The position numbers were made by a program, and so were the translations under genes. From Flammeovirgaceae bacterium UBA7330 (GTDB lineage Bacteria > Bacteroidota > Bacteroidia > Cytophagales > Cyclobacteriaceae), in the NCBI GenBank assembly GCA_002471275.1, contig DKPQ01000020.1:1-64000 (forward strand): 64,000 bases of DNA. The letters are read 5' to 3'. Positions 26,156-37,400 of this stretch are shown here, piece after piece (positions within the stretch are counted from its first letter, which is position 1; every line of letters starts with the position of its first letter). The notes beneath the pieces were generated by a model that had not been told where the DNA came from, searched no databases, and saw only the letters and a program-made list of their open reading frames with translations.

Positions 26156-26881
26156 ATGTATAAGCATATTATTTTTTTGACCTGTATTATTCTAGGTGCC
26201 TGCTCACAATCTGATCCATCTGAACGGCTAAATACTCTATCAAAAAGATCTATTGAGTTAAAGGAAATAGAAATTGAAAACCATCTCAGGCGAGTAGATG
26301 ACCTAATCTTCGATAAATTTAATGTCAAGGAGAAGTTACTAGTTGTGGACAGTATAACCGACGCAGCTTTTGATGAACTTGATAAATCTCAAACTAGAGA
26401 AGAAGTAAAAGACCTTTTCAATAGATGGAAATCCAGCATAACAGAGGTTATCGAAATAAATCCGTATACTGAAGACATTAACACTTTGACAGCTCCAAAT
26501 TATTTCAAATCAAATGTACGGTTTGAATTAGCATACTCTTCTCGCGAGCTAATTAATAATCTGTCTGATCTGATTGGTGCGCAAGAAATTAAATTTGACA
26601 AAGTAGAATCATTCATTATCCCTGAAAAGGAATCGGTGAATATCGGTGAACAATACAAGGCTAAAATATACCTAGCCGCCTATTCATCAAACATTGAAGA
26701 AATTCTTGAAATAAGATGTAACGGAAAACCAATTAATATAAAAAATGGTGTCGGATACATTGAATTTACTCCGACAGAAAAGGGAACTTTCACCTATAGA
26801 ATTGAATTTGAAGGGTCAAAAAACAAAGAGTTCCTTAAACCGTACCACTTAAAAAAAGAAATTAAATATACAGTAGAGTAA
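26156..26881 (+). CDS. Lipoprotein with a GldM-like domain
   Basis: A 241-residue protein. The signal peptide ends in a lipobox (ILGAC, cysteine at residue 16). The C-terminal part (FIIPEKESVNIGEQYKAKIY, LAAYSSN, KNGVGYIEFTPTEKGTFTYR) follows the pattern of the periplasmic domains of GldM, the T9SS/gliding motor shaft, which read roughly I-P-x-x-Y-V-x-x-G-D-E-Y-x-A-x-V-F-L-A-A. Residues 20-130 are helical, as is the matching part of GldM. There is no GldM-type N-terminal membrane anchor; the protein is lipidated instead. I infer a free-standing GldM-domain lipoprotein that may touch the T9SS or a surface structure. It lies beside a large T9SS gene but in an accessory interval. Confidence 0.5.
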   Translation: MYKHIIFLTCIILGACSQSDPSERLNTLSKRSIELKEIEIENHLRRVDDLIFDKFNVKEKLLVVDSITDAAFDELDKSQTREEVKDLFNRWKSSITEVIEINPYTEDINTLTAPNYFKSNVRFELAYSSRELINNLSDLIGAQEIKFDKVESFIIPEKESVNIGEQYKAKIYLAAYSSNIEEILEIRCNGKPINIKNGVGYIEFTPTEKGTFTYRIEFEGSKNKEFLKPYHLKKEIKYTVE

Positions 26882-26889
26882 CAGTCACA

Positions 26890-26926
26890 CCCTCCTCAGT
26901 TCTACCATAGGGACTCTTGCCCCCTC
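26890..26926. repeat. Partial dispersed repeat (B part only)
   Basis: CCCTCCTCAGTTCTACCATAG at 26890 onward matches the left part of the repeat at 23831 with few changes, and extends to the stop codon region of the 1511 aa gene. It marks the right border of the repeat-rich accessory interval. Confidence 0.6.
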
Positions 26927-29900
26927 ACCTCAACAACTTCACCATCCCCCTCACCTGGTCATTAAACCGCAGCGGGCTCCCATCAAAAAACGTCCCCTCA
27001 ATCGTCCACATATAAGTGCCGTTGCTCATCGGTCGGCCACGGGAAGTGCCGTCCCAGCCCACCGACAGTGCCTCCTCGGGTTGTGTACTGCTGTAGAGCA
27101 GCTCCCCATTCAGGTCATACACCGAAAACCGGATCTCGCTAACCCCCGAACCGTACACCTGGAAAAAGTCGTTGCTGCCATCCCCATTGGGGGTAAACAG
27201 GTTGGGGATAAACAGGTTGTTCTGCACCAGCACCACCACCGTGTCCATTGTCACACAGCCCAACTCATCCCATACCTCCACCGTGAATGTCGTATTCTTA
27301 AATGGCGTCGCCAGGGGCTCGGCTACCTCCCCAGCATCCAGCAACTCAGCTGGTGACCACCGATAAGTAACACCCCCGGAAGCCTGTAGCCTGACAGACT
27401 CCCCGGCCCCAATGCTTTGAGTCGGACTCACCTCCACCTCGGGTGGGGACTGCACGACCACCCGGACAGTATCCGTTTCAGCTTCGCAATCCCCGGAAGT
27501 CACCGACAGCACATAGGTCTGATCTTCCTCAGCACTCACAACGGGGTTCGCTACCGAGGCATTAGAAAGCCCCTCACCCGGTGACCACTGATACACATAG
27601 TCGAGCAGGCTGCCCGAAGCAGAAGGATCCCCGCCAATCGTGATTGTTTCTCCAAAGCAATACACCCGGTCCGGCCCCGCATCCACCACAATACGTGGAT
27701 TCACCTCCACAAACACAGAATCCTCCACCACACAATCATTACCATCCGTCACTTCCAGGTAGTACCACGACGACGCTACCGGTTCTACGTAAGGATTGGC
27801 CAGGTCCGGATTAGCAACTGCCTCATCACCTTCCCACCGAAACACCAGGTCACTCTCCACGTCATTTCCCCCAAGCGTAGTGCCGGTACCATAACAGAGA
27901 AACACATCCTCACCCGCATCCGCCACCGGCAGGGGATGCACGACCACCTCCACGGTATCCCGACCCACACAATGATTCATATCTTCCAACCGGACATAGA
28001 CCGGCCCGGACTCCGACAAGACAACCTCCAGGCTCAGCGCTTCCCCCAGCGTCACATCCTCCGCACCAAACCAGCGAACCGATGCCGCATCCGCATGATC
28101 CACCATAAGCTCCACCGGGCTCAACGCACACACTTCAGCTTCTCCTGTAATCTCCACCTCCGGTAACGCATGGACCGTCACCATCACAGAGTCTTCATAT
28201 ACACAACCCTCCGCATCCTCCACCCGAAGCGAGAACTGATCACTCGTCGTAGCCGTCACGTCCAGCGCAGTCCCTGTAGCCAGCACCTCCAACGCGGAAT
28301 TCCGCCACGCATAGTCCACGCCCACATCCTCCACCGCCAGGCTGATCGCATCTCCTACACAATACGCCCGGTCCTCCCCCAGCTCAAAGGCCGGCAACGG
28401 GTTAACCGTCACCTCCACCGTGTCCAGCCCCACACAACCATCCAGGATCGCTGCCGCCCAGATGGTCATGGAGGCCGTCGCCTCAAACGCATAGACCGGC
28501 TGATCCGTGGCCAACACCTGGTCACCCGTAGTGTACCAGTTCACGGCATCCCAGTCACCCTCCACAGCCAGCGCCAATTCCGTACCCGCACAAACGGTTG
28601 TATCCCGAAGCTCAAAAACAGGTCTTGGATCCACCGCCACTACCAACGTATCACTACTCACACACCCCGCCACACTGGTAACCACCGCCACCAACGTATC
28701 CGTATGGCTATCGGGACCCGTCGCATGCGCATAAAACCATTGATCATGTATAAAAGCATTCCCGGCCACATCATACCAGTCCACCCGCCCAAAATCCGGA
28801 TCCTGCAGCTGTAGCAGCACGGTCTCTCCCTCGCAAACCCGCACATCCGCACCCAGCTCCACCACCGGCAACGCCAGCACCTCCGCCACCAGGGTATCCC
28901 GGTTCACACAACCCGCCGCATTCTGCACCTCCACCACCAACGTATCATCGGCCAGCACCTCCCGCATCAGCGACGGCTCCTCACCCAGCAACCCTTCCCC
29001 AACAGCATACCAGCTCACAGCCTCAAAGCCCTCCGCCAGCAGCTCCAGCACCGCCCCGTGACACAACGCCGTATCAGGTCCCAGGTCCGGCACAGGCAAC
29101 GACAACGCCTCCACCCACAGCGTATCAAAACCGGAACAGCCATGTGCATCGATCCCTTCGGCGATCACCGCGTCATCGGCCTCCACCTCCAGCAGCCATG
29201 ATGCCTGATCAGCAGCCACCAGCCCGGCACTTTCCAAATACCAGTTCACCGTGGCATAGCCCTCCAAGACCAGCGACAACGGTGCACCCACACACAAAGC
29301 CGTATCACGCCCCAGGTCAACGGACACCGGTGCATACAGGTCCACCACTACGGTATCATACTGCGTGCAACCACCCCCGAAAAACACCTCCGCCACCAGC
29401 GTATCTTTGTCAGCCTGCAGGTACTGCAGCGTCGCCTGGTCCGCCGCGAGCAGCCCGGCCTCCGTATACCAGTTCACCTGCTCAAAACCCGAAAGCGTAA
29501 GCGTGGTAGCGTCGCCCCTGCAAACCGAAAAGTCCGGCCCCAGGTCCAGCGCCACCGGACCCGTCACATCCACCACCACGGAGTCGTACAGCACACAGCC
29601 CAGCCCCTGACGGGTCACCTCGGCCACCAACGTATCTTTTACCAGCACCCGATGGTCGTAGGAGCGCACATCGCCCGCCAACAGCCGGTCCTCCACCACG
29701 GAATACCAGTTCACGACATCCCCGGCCTCGCCAGCCTGCAGGGTGAGCGTGGCACCATGGCAAACGGCCGTATCCGCCCCCACCACCAGGGGATCACACA
29801 CCACAAACTCCTCCTCTCCGGCAAACACCGACCCCGCGAACGCGTTGTCAAGGGCCTGCACACTCCAGTGGTAGCGGCCTTCGGGCAGGTCATGGATCGT

Positions 29901-31460
29901 AAACGCAGTCCTGTGCCCGGCATTCCCCGTCCGGGGGATCCGGCGGTAGCCCGTCGCCACATCGGCCAGGGGTGAAAGCACCAGGTCCGCCCCGCCGGGC
30001 GACCCGCTGATATACACATTGTAGGTCAGGGAAAGGGGATGCGTCAGGTCATCCGCGGCAGCGGCCCAGCTCAGGGTCACCGCCCCGTCCAGCACCTCCG
30101 AGGCCAATCCCCCCGGAGCCGAAGGTGCCCCGTTGGTCACGGCCAGGTGCCGGTCCGAAGCATAGAGCCCCGCATACAGTCCGCCCACCTGCTGACCCGT
30201 CTGAAACACGTCAGGGCTCCCGTCCCGGTTAAAATCCGCCACCGAAACAGCCCCACTGTGGAGCGGCTCCAGCGAATGGGCAGCAGCCGTGAGCGCATAC
30301 CCGCCACCGGGCCCGGCATTGGTCAGGTACCGGGTCAACGCATCGTTATCCGTGTCCAGCCCCATGAGCACCCCGTCCGTAAGCCCGTCCAGGTTCAGGT
30401 CGGCCAGGGCCAGCGAAGCACTGCTCACAGCATCCAGCACCATGCCGGACCGTGCAAAACCATTCACCTGGTTGTTGAGGTACGCATGCGTAGCCTTCAC
30501 CAGCGCATCCGTCATCCCCGCCATCACCAGGTCCGCGAAGCCATCTTCATTGAGGTCCGCCACCGCCGCAGCACTCAGCGCATACCCATCCGGCCCCTCG
30601 GCATACCCTTCGGCAGCCAGCGCCCCGCTCACAGTGTAGAGACGGGTCCCCGGACGGCCCAGGGCATCATAGCCCGTCACCAGCAGCTCGGGCAGCCCGT
30701 CGTTGTTGGCATCCAGCGCCGCCAGGTTGCCATAGGCTTGCGGCACCAGCTCCGGCCACACCGGCACATACGTCGCACCCTCCGCGGCATACACCAGCAG
30801 GGCCTCCTCACCGGCAGCATCCACGCCCGACACCACCACCTCCGGCCGGCCATCCCGATCCAGGTCTGCCCACAACACATCCCCATGGGTCACCCCCTCC
30901 AGCGCAAACGCCATAGCAGTAAAGGACGTGCCGAGGTTGTTGCGATATACCCGGACCACCTGCTCATCGCCAGTGGTCTTGCCTGAAACAAGCAGGTCTA
31001 TGAATCCATCCTGATCAAAATCGTCAAGGTCAAATGTTACCTGCGAAAGCTTTGCGATCTCCAGCACATGGAAGGAGCTGTCGCCATTGTTTGCATAATA
31101 GGCCAGCGAAGAAGTACCAAGGTTATCCGTACCGGAAATGATGAGGTCTGGCCACCCATCATTGTTCATGTCAGCCCAGGCAGCCTGGGCATTGTTCATA
31201 GGTGTGATAGAAGTGGCGATGGGAGTGAAGGTCTGACTGTGAAGCGGAAAACCAGAAATCACAAGCAAAATATACATTGCAAACGTTCTGAAAATCCATT
31301 GGACTTTTAGATACCAATAAATGAGAAGTTTTTCACCAAGCCTACTAGCAAAGGCTAAACCCCTGGAGCAAGGGGATTCTTCGCCCCGCTTAAGGCGGGA
31401 CTCTGAATGACGGGATGGAGAAGGTTTCCTCCCTGAGCAAAATGAATAATACCCATTCAT
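26925..31460 (-). CDS. Giant T9SS surface protein: FG-GAP repeats, Ig-like repeats, type B sorting domain
   Basis: Residues about 80-460 carry FG-GAP/VCBS calcium-binding repeats (ADMNNDGWPDLIISG, DFDQDGFIDLLVSG, DLDRDGRPEVVVSG). About 460-550 resembles a fibronectin type III domain. About 560-1410 is a tandem of some 70-residue Ig/PKD-like repeats (DLGPDTALCHGAVLELLAEG is typical). The last about 90 residues (NLFIPNLFTPNGDGSNDFFQ to the end) form a T9SS type B, gliding-motility-associated C-terminal domain. The ATG at 31460 overlaps the stop of the upstream SprB-repeat gene (ATGA). A triple-hairpin repeat (31339-31399) encodes residues about 20-40, before the hydrophobic signal sequence. The alternative start is ATG 31277. 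The gene is much more GC-rich than its neighbours. Confidence 0.88.
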   Translation of the reverse strand: MNGYYSFCSGRKPSPSRHSESRLKRGEESPCSRGLAFASRLGEKLLIYWYLKVQWIFRTFAMYILLVISGFPLHSQTFTPIATSITPMNNAQAAWADMNNDGWPDLIISGTDNLGTSSLAYYANNGDSSFHVLEIAKLSQVTFDLDDFDQDGFIDLLVSGKTTGDEQVVRVYRNNLGTSFTAMAFALEGVTHGDVLWADLDRDGRPEVVVSGVDAAGEEALLVYAAEGATYVPVWPELVPQAYGNLAALDANNDGLPELLVTGYDALGRPGTRLYTVSGALAAEGYAEGPDGYALSAAAVADLNEDGFADLVMAGMTDALVKATHAYLNNQVNGFARSGMVLDAVSSASLALADLNLDGLTDGVLMGLDTDNDALTRYLTNAGPGGGYALTAAAHSLEPLHSGAVSVADFNRDGSPDVFQTGQQVGGLYAGLYASDRHLAVTNGAPSAPGGLASEVLDGAVTLSWAAAADDLTHPLSLTYNVYISGSPGGADLVLSPLADVATGYRRIPRTGNAGHRTAFTIHDLPEGRYHWSVQALDNAFAGSVFAGEEEFVVCDPLVVGADTAVCHGATLTLQAGEAGDVVNWYSVVEDRLLAGDVRSYDHRVLVKDTLVAEVTRQGLGCVLYDSVVVDVTGPVALDLGPDFSVCRGDATTLTLSGFEQVNWYTEAGLLAADQATLQYLQADKDTLVAEVFFGGGCTQYDTVVVDLYAPVSVDLGRDTALCVGAPLSLVLEGYATVNWYLESAGLVAADQASWLLEVEADDAVIAEGIDAHGCSGFDTLWVEALSLPVPDLGPDTALCHGAVLELLAEGFEAVSWYAVGEGLLGEEPSLMREVLADDTLVVEVQNAAGCVNRDTLVAEVLALPVVELGADVRVCEGETVLLQLQDPDFGRVDWYDVAGNAFIHDQWFYAHATGPDSHTDTLVAVVTSVAGCVSSDTLVVAVDPRPVFELRDTTVCAGTELALAVEGDWDAVNWYTTGDQVLATDQPVYAFEATASMTIWAAAILDGCVGLDTVEVTVNPLPAFELGEDRAYCVGDAISLAVEDVGVDYAWRNSALEVLATGTALDVTATTSDQFSLRVEDAEGCVYEDSVMVTVHALPEVEITGEAEVCALSPVELMVDHADAASVRWFGAEDVTLGEALSLEVVLSESGPVYVRLEDMNHCVGRDTVEVVVHPLPVADAGEDVFLCYGTGTTLGGNDVESDLVFRWEGDEAVANPDLANPYVEPVASSWYYLEVTDGNDCVVEDSVFVEVNPRIVVDAGPDRVYCFGETITIGGDPSASGSLLDYVYQWSPGEGLSNASVANPVVSAEEDQTYVLSVTSGDCEAETDTVRVVVQSPPEVEVSPTQSIGAGESVRLQASGGVTYRWSPAELLDAGEVAEPLATPFKNTTFTVEVWDELGCVTMDTVVVLVQNNLFIPNLFTPNGDGSNDFFQVYGSGVSEIRFSVYDLNGELLYSSTQPEEALSVGWDGTSRGRPMSNGTYMWTIEGTFFDGSPLRFNDQVRGMVKLLR
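31339..31399. repeat. Triple-hairpin palindromic repeat in the leader of the 1511 aa gene
   Basis: Three stems follow one another: AGCCT/AGGCT (31339-31356), CCCCT/AGGGG (31360-31375) and CCCGC/GCGGG (31385-31399). Flanking bases (GATTCTTCG, GACTCTGAATGAC) are those of a repeat family I remember as widespread in Bacteroidota and other phyla. Here it lies between the coupled ATG at 31460 and the signal peptide of the surface-protein gene and keeps the frame open. Confidence 0.65.
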
Positions 31461-34400
31461 CTGACCATCAAGATCCTTTTTTGTTGAACATTTTTACCTG
31501 CTTGAACCACCAGGAAATAAACACCAGACGGTATTTCAGTAAGATCCCAATGAAGCAAGTAATCCAGCTTACCTGAAAGATCTTCATGCACCAATTCATC
31601 CCTGGTCATATCAAGTAATTTGACAGTGAGCTGATCTTTCGTATCCGCGTTTACAATTACATCCAGATTGCCTTGAGAAGGGTTTGGATATACAGAAGTG
31701 TAGATGGCATCGATATCGGCCACCCTGGCACTGGTGGATTCCCCGGAACCTGCTTCAATCTCAATCGTCTTAAAAAGCTCTGCGATACAGCTCTGATAGT
31801 AAGCTACCAAGCCTAGCTCATAGGCACCTGGTTCTGTAAAGACCACCTCAATGAACTGGTCATCCATGGAAGTAACAATGATATTTTCTGATTCTGGCAC
31901 TACCCATTCCACTTCATCAGGCACAGGAAGCGAAAGATCCACAAAAATCAAAGGTTCATTGACTACAGCTTCGCTTATTCTGATAAAATCTGCATCCAGA
32001 ATACTTTCTGACCATTCAATTGAAAATGATTGAGATACAGCGCACCCATCTTCATTCTGAACGCTTAATGTGTATTCTCCAGGTAAAGAGACCTCAATGC
32101 GACTACTTCCAGAAGAAAATCCGGATGGTCCTAGCCATACGTATTTATCCCAAGCTCCATCAGGGCTCATAAATACGGATCCACCTTCACAGAGCATGAC
32201 CAACTCCTCAATTCCCTTAATGGAAATCGGTTCGGGATTTGATAATTCAAAGGAGGAAGCAATTACACACCCATTTTCATCAGTGACTGTAAGTTCATAT
32301 TCACCATGAGGTAAATTTTCGATTGTAGAAGATGATTGTCCGGAGCTCCATGAATAAGCATAAGGTCCTTTCCCACCAATTACTTCCGTGCTAATCAATC
32401 CCGAGCTTTCATCAAAACAAATTGGATCCTGATATTGGACATTGACCAGACTCAGTGGCGGGGGTGCTTTCAGCTTAAATGTCTTGGAATAGTTACATCC
32501 CTTATCATCTTCGACCATAAGTTGATAACTACCCTCATACAACTCATTGATGAAAGGACCTGTTGATAAATCATCCCAGATATACTGATAGGAGGAATTC
32601 CCACCAGCAGCCAAAACTTCTATTTGACCATCATTCTTACCGTCACAGGATGGATCAACAATGGTTTCTTTTTTGAGGAAAATTGATTGCGGTTGGGTAA
32701 TGGTATAGGTAGTGGTTGTCGAGCAGCCGTTTTCGTCAGAAACGCTGACAGTGTAATTGCCAGGTTGTAAACCTTCAATTGATTGAGTTTCATTGCCGGA
32801 ATTCCATTGATAGCTATAAGTTCCGGTTCCTCCAGTGGCAGCGACTCCGAGGGTGCCATCGCCAAAGCCTCTGCAGCTTACATCTTTCTTTTCAATGAGT
32901 TCGATCGCCAATGGATCAGGTGAACGAATTTCAACAGAACCCGCCACCACACAACCCAGCCGATCTACAACCTGGTATTCATAAACGCCATTGCAAAGTT
33001 GATTGAGATGAAGTGATTTTAGCCCTGATCCCCACTCGATATAGTAGGGTGCTAGCCCTCCGAAGATTGACAAATCAATGGTTCCTTCACAAAAACCATA
33101 GCAATGATTATCCGTTTTAGATACCTCAACTGCTAAAGGATCCCGACCTGGGAGTTCAATTTCTCCGGAAATCTGACAAGAATTAGATGCAGTTACAGTA
33201 AAATGATAGGTGCCTGCTGACAGGTTCTTTCTAAAAAGACCTATAGCACCATCATCCCATTCCACAAGTGGAGAAACAGCATTTTCCAGCACCAGCTCAA
33301 TACTTCCATCAGTACTTCCTTTACATGATGGAATACCCAAAATGGTATCCGAAACTAAAATGGCTGGAATATCGGGGAGCTCAATTTCCTCCACGACACT
33401 ACAATTCAGCAGGTTGTCAGTAAGGGTCACTGCATAAGTACCTGCTGAAATATTTTCCAATACCGATTTAGCACTGCCATTTTCCCATTCAAAGGAATAG
33501 CTGCCACTTCCCCCAGCACCTATGACACTTAGTTTTCCATTATTTCCTCCATGACAAGTGGGTTTCGTCAATTGTATTACCTCAATAGCAAGGGGCTCAT
33601 AAGCTGAAACATTCACTTCACCATTGAGAAGACAAGCCTCATTTCTCTTATCCATTACCTGAAATGAATAGACACCCGGACATAATTCACCTCGCTCATG
33701 ACCAACAAAATCATCTTCCCATTTGATATAATTTGATCCGGAACCTCCCTCAACGAAAATGATAGCCGAACCGTCACAATCTCCAACACAAGTAGATTTT
33801 GTCGTTGAAATTGATGAAATAGTCAAACTGGATTCTGCCACCATAATGAATTCTGATGTGTCCTTCTTACCCAGGTCATCAGTCACAATGACCTCATGTA
33901 TTCCGTAGGATAAGTCTGAAAGGTTTGCTGATAACACGACTTCACCATCAAGCATGTAATTGTAAGGTGGCAATCCTCCAGTAGTAATTACCTGCGCCTT
34001 TCCATCTACAGCGGACTCACATGTTGCAGGTTGTATTGTTGGAATCCCAGTGATTACTACATCCTCAGTATCATCTTCACAATCCGGGAATGAAAAAGAA
34101 ATGGTGTCAGAGATACATAAGGGGTTTGCTTCATCAATGACTACCAGATTATAGGTTTTTCCACTCGACAGTCCCGAGTAAGTGCCAGAAGTTGAATAAT
34201 ATGAACTGTCAGCTATCAAAAAACGTGGTTCTGTAGCGTTTGATGCTTTCAATATTATCGTTCCATTTGATCCCGCTGAACAGGTCGGAGCCTGATAGAA
34301 AACAGTATCAATATTAATTCCTGATTTATTTATAACAAAAGTTGTCTCATCCTGACAATTGAACCCTGATTGGCCAATTTTGATGTTATGACGTCCTATG

Positions 34401-37400
34401 GATAGGTCATTGATCACTATTGATGATCCCAGGACAGGATTCCACCCATCATCATCCAAATTGTAATAGGTGGTTGAATCTGTCCATCCCCCAGTAAAAT
34501 TGACAATTGCTCTCCCATCATTTTCTTCTCCGCAAGAAGTTGGGTAGGTTTTAATGCTTGCGATAGAAAGTGAAGTATTTGGACCCATAACAGGAATATC
34601 TCTCTGCTCCCGACAAACAAGCGAATCCTGATTATAGGACATCTTCAGGGTGTAAACTCCCTTGGAAAGGTTAGCAAGTGAACTTCCTTCAGACAATGGA
34701 TTTGATCCAAAAAACCATTCAAGATCTAGCCGATCGGCTTCATATTCAAAAGGATTATTTTTATATAAAGTTTGAATATCCACCTCAATGGACCCATCAT
34801 TTCCTCCAACACAAGAGAGGTTTTGTACATCTTCAATTGCTTCGATATCAAAACCCTGAGGAACATGGACGTCCAAAGTAGACAGGCAGGATGGCTGATC
34901 CGACTGAAAGTTCGCATCACGAACAAAAACTATGTAATCACCAGCTGATAGATCAGAAAAAATAAACTTTGAATTATCAGATGTATTTGAAGGTACAAAA
35001 GACAGGTTATCCAATGAAAATTCATATGGCGAAACACCCCCCTGAACAGTAATCTCAAACCAGCCATTCTCTCCATTGTAACAGGAGGGGGCTGTGATTT
35101 CTACGTTAAGTCTAATCGGATCAGGTGCAATCAAAGCCAGGTTCCCAATAAACTGATTTGTCAAATCCACACATTCATAGAAATCCTCCACCCAGATTTC
35201 ATAATTGTGGGTCACAAAATCAGTATCCTTCGTGTCCCACAGATTTTCGAACGTTATAAAATGGTTTTCCTGTATCGGGTCAACTTCCGCAACAACTTCA
35301 ATAACCTCATCCCCATAATGTCCACCTGAAATGAAATAACTTAGTTTATTGCCATCCTTGAGTCTAAAATTTGATGTCTGGACGGTGATAGACCCATCCG
35401 TTCCATGATGGCAGGATGGTGGATTGGTTGAAGTATGCGAAATGGTTAATGGATTGGGATTATCAGGAACAATTACCGTTTTGCTTGTAGTGCATTCATT
35501 GTTGTCTTTTACAAAGACCTCATATTCGCCAGATTCTATACCTGGAAATAGATTTTCTTCCTGCCAGGAAATACCATCCAGGCTATATAGATATGTCGGA
35601 ACACCTCCTGCAGTTTCTATGGTGATTGATCCATCTTCTCCTCCAATACAGTTTGGGTGAACTGCTGTTGTTGTAAAGCTTAATGGTTCATCCGGTTCAG
35701 TCAGATCTAGTTCGAACTCATCAGAATCACAATTCAGGCTATCCAGCATCCTAATACGGTAGTTTCCTGAAGTTAGCTCCCATTCAAGGGTACCATCATG
35801 ATCGAAAAATCCAACTATTTCACCGTCAATTTGGAGTCGATATCGCGTAGCACTATATCCACTGGAACCAGTAAACCTGATGGTAGCTGATGCTCCGGTA
35901 CATGGGATTTCATACTCCCCAACAACGTCGGAGACTATGGAGTATTCCAATCTTGGTTTTGTAGGGGGTTCCAAGTTGACTATCTGTTCAAAATCGCAAC
36001 CCAGGTAATCCGTAACGACAATTGTATATGATGTTTGAGGTGATTCGGCTGATAACTCAGAGAAAGTCCAATTACCATCTGGATCATCTGTTGCTTCAGT
36101 GACACCATTAATTGCAAAATCATATGGAGGTATACCACCACTTATGCTTACTGTTATTTTGCCATTATCATCTTCGACACACTTAATATGCTTTCCATGA
36201 GGCCATGTTTTTGGCGTCACTTCAGCACTCAAAAATTCTTCTGGTTCACGAAGTTCGAATTGTTTGCTTACAGAGCAATCATTTTCATCGGTGACTGTAA
36301 ATGTGTACGTTCCAGGGCCTAAGTTTGTAAACGGCACTGATTCTCTTTCCAACTCAAGTTTGGTTGTAAGTTCACCTGTTCCACCTTGATAATCAGTTTC
36401 GAGTTCGGGAACAAAATTCACTGTTTCACCATGGCATTTGATCATTAGGTTCCCATCTTGATCAAGATTTACCTGATCCTGGTCAAAGTGGATATCATTT
36501 ATAGGATTAATAATTAAAGCTTTATCTGGCTCATTAAAATCAATTGGAGAAGATTTGAAGCTTTTTGTACAGAAGTCATCTGAAATTTCAATGTAATATT
36601 GACCGGCTACCAGGCTTTTGAATTTAAAACAAGCATCGCCACATGACTCAAATTGATCGTCTGTTGCCGCTTCAGTTGATAGTACAATGGCATCATCATT
36701 GGAATCTAAAAGAGTTACTACATAAGAAGATAAACCACCACTAACCAAAATTTCCAGATTATTTGTGCCTCCCTTGCATCCAATGACCAAATCATCAGAA
36801 AAATAATCTATACTCGCCTCATATGATATTGGCTCGGTTGCATCACCCAAAACATTAATTTCGAAAGAATCTGAATCAGAATCTCCACAGCCCTCTGTTT
36901 CTATAATTTCAATATCATAGACCCCCCACAAAAGCGTATCAATAGTAATCCGCTTTTCCGTAGTGTATATATTCCAGGAATAATCGAAGGAATTGTTCTT
37001 TAATCTTAGTTCAACAGGTACATCTTCGTCTGAATTTTCAATTTCGAGATGCACAATGCCATTGTCATCAGCACAATTTAGCTTATTGACTTCGGCAATT
37101 ACCAGGTCAAGTTTAGGCGGGTCTACAAATTCCAAATCATAATGGTAATCAGCATCCTCCTGATTAGAATATCTTTTGCTGGCATTATTTCCACATAGAT
37201 CTGTTATTGTAAGTTCATAATTACCTGGTAATACATCAGTAAATAATTCAACAGAGGAATCAATAGTTTCTATTACTCTTTCCTTGGTAGGGTTACTATC
37301 TTCCACATCCCTAAGCATTGCTTTGAAGTTTATTTCCCCATTGGATTTAGAAATGTCACTTAAAATAAGTGCCCCCCCCAGACCATGGCAAGTTGGTTGA

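Noticed and set aside
22804..26930. Integron-type cassette array
   Set aside because: No integrase gene, and the repeat lacks the RYYYAAC/GTTRRRY core sites of attC. The likeness is only in layout.
28170..30986. Long open frames on the plus strand opposite the 1511 aa gene
   Set aside because: They arise from the GC-rich, repetitive coding strand of a convincing T9SS protein. Their translations are Arg/His/Pro-rich with no domain or signal.
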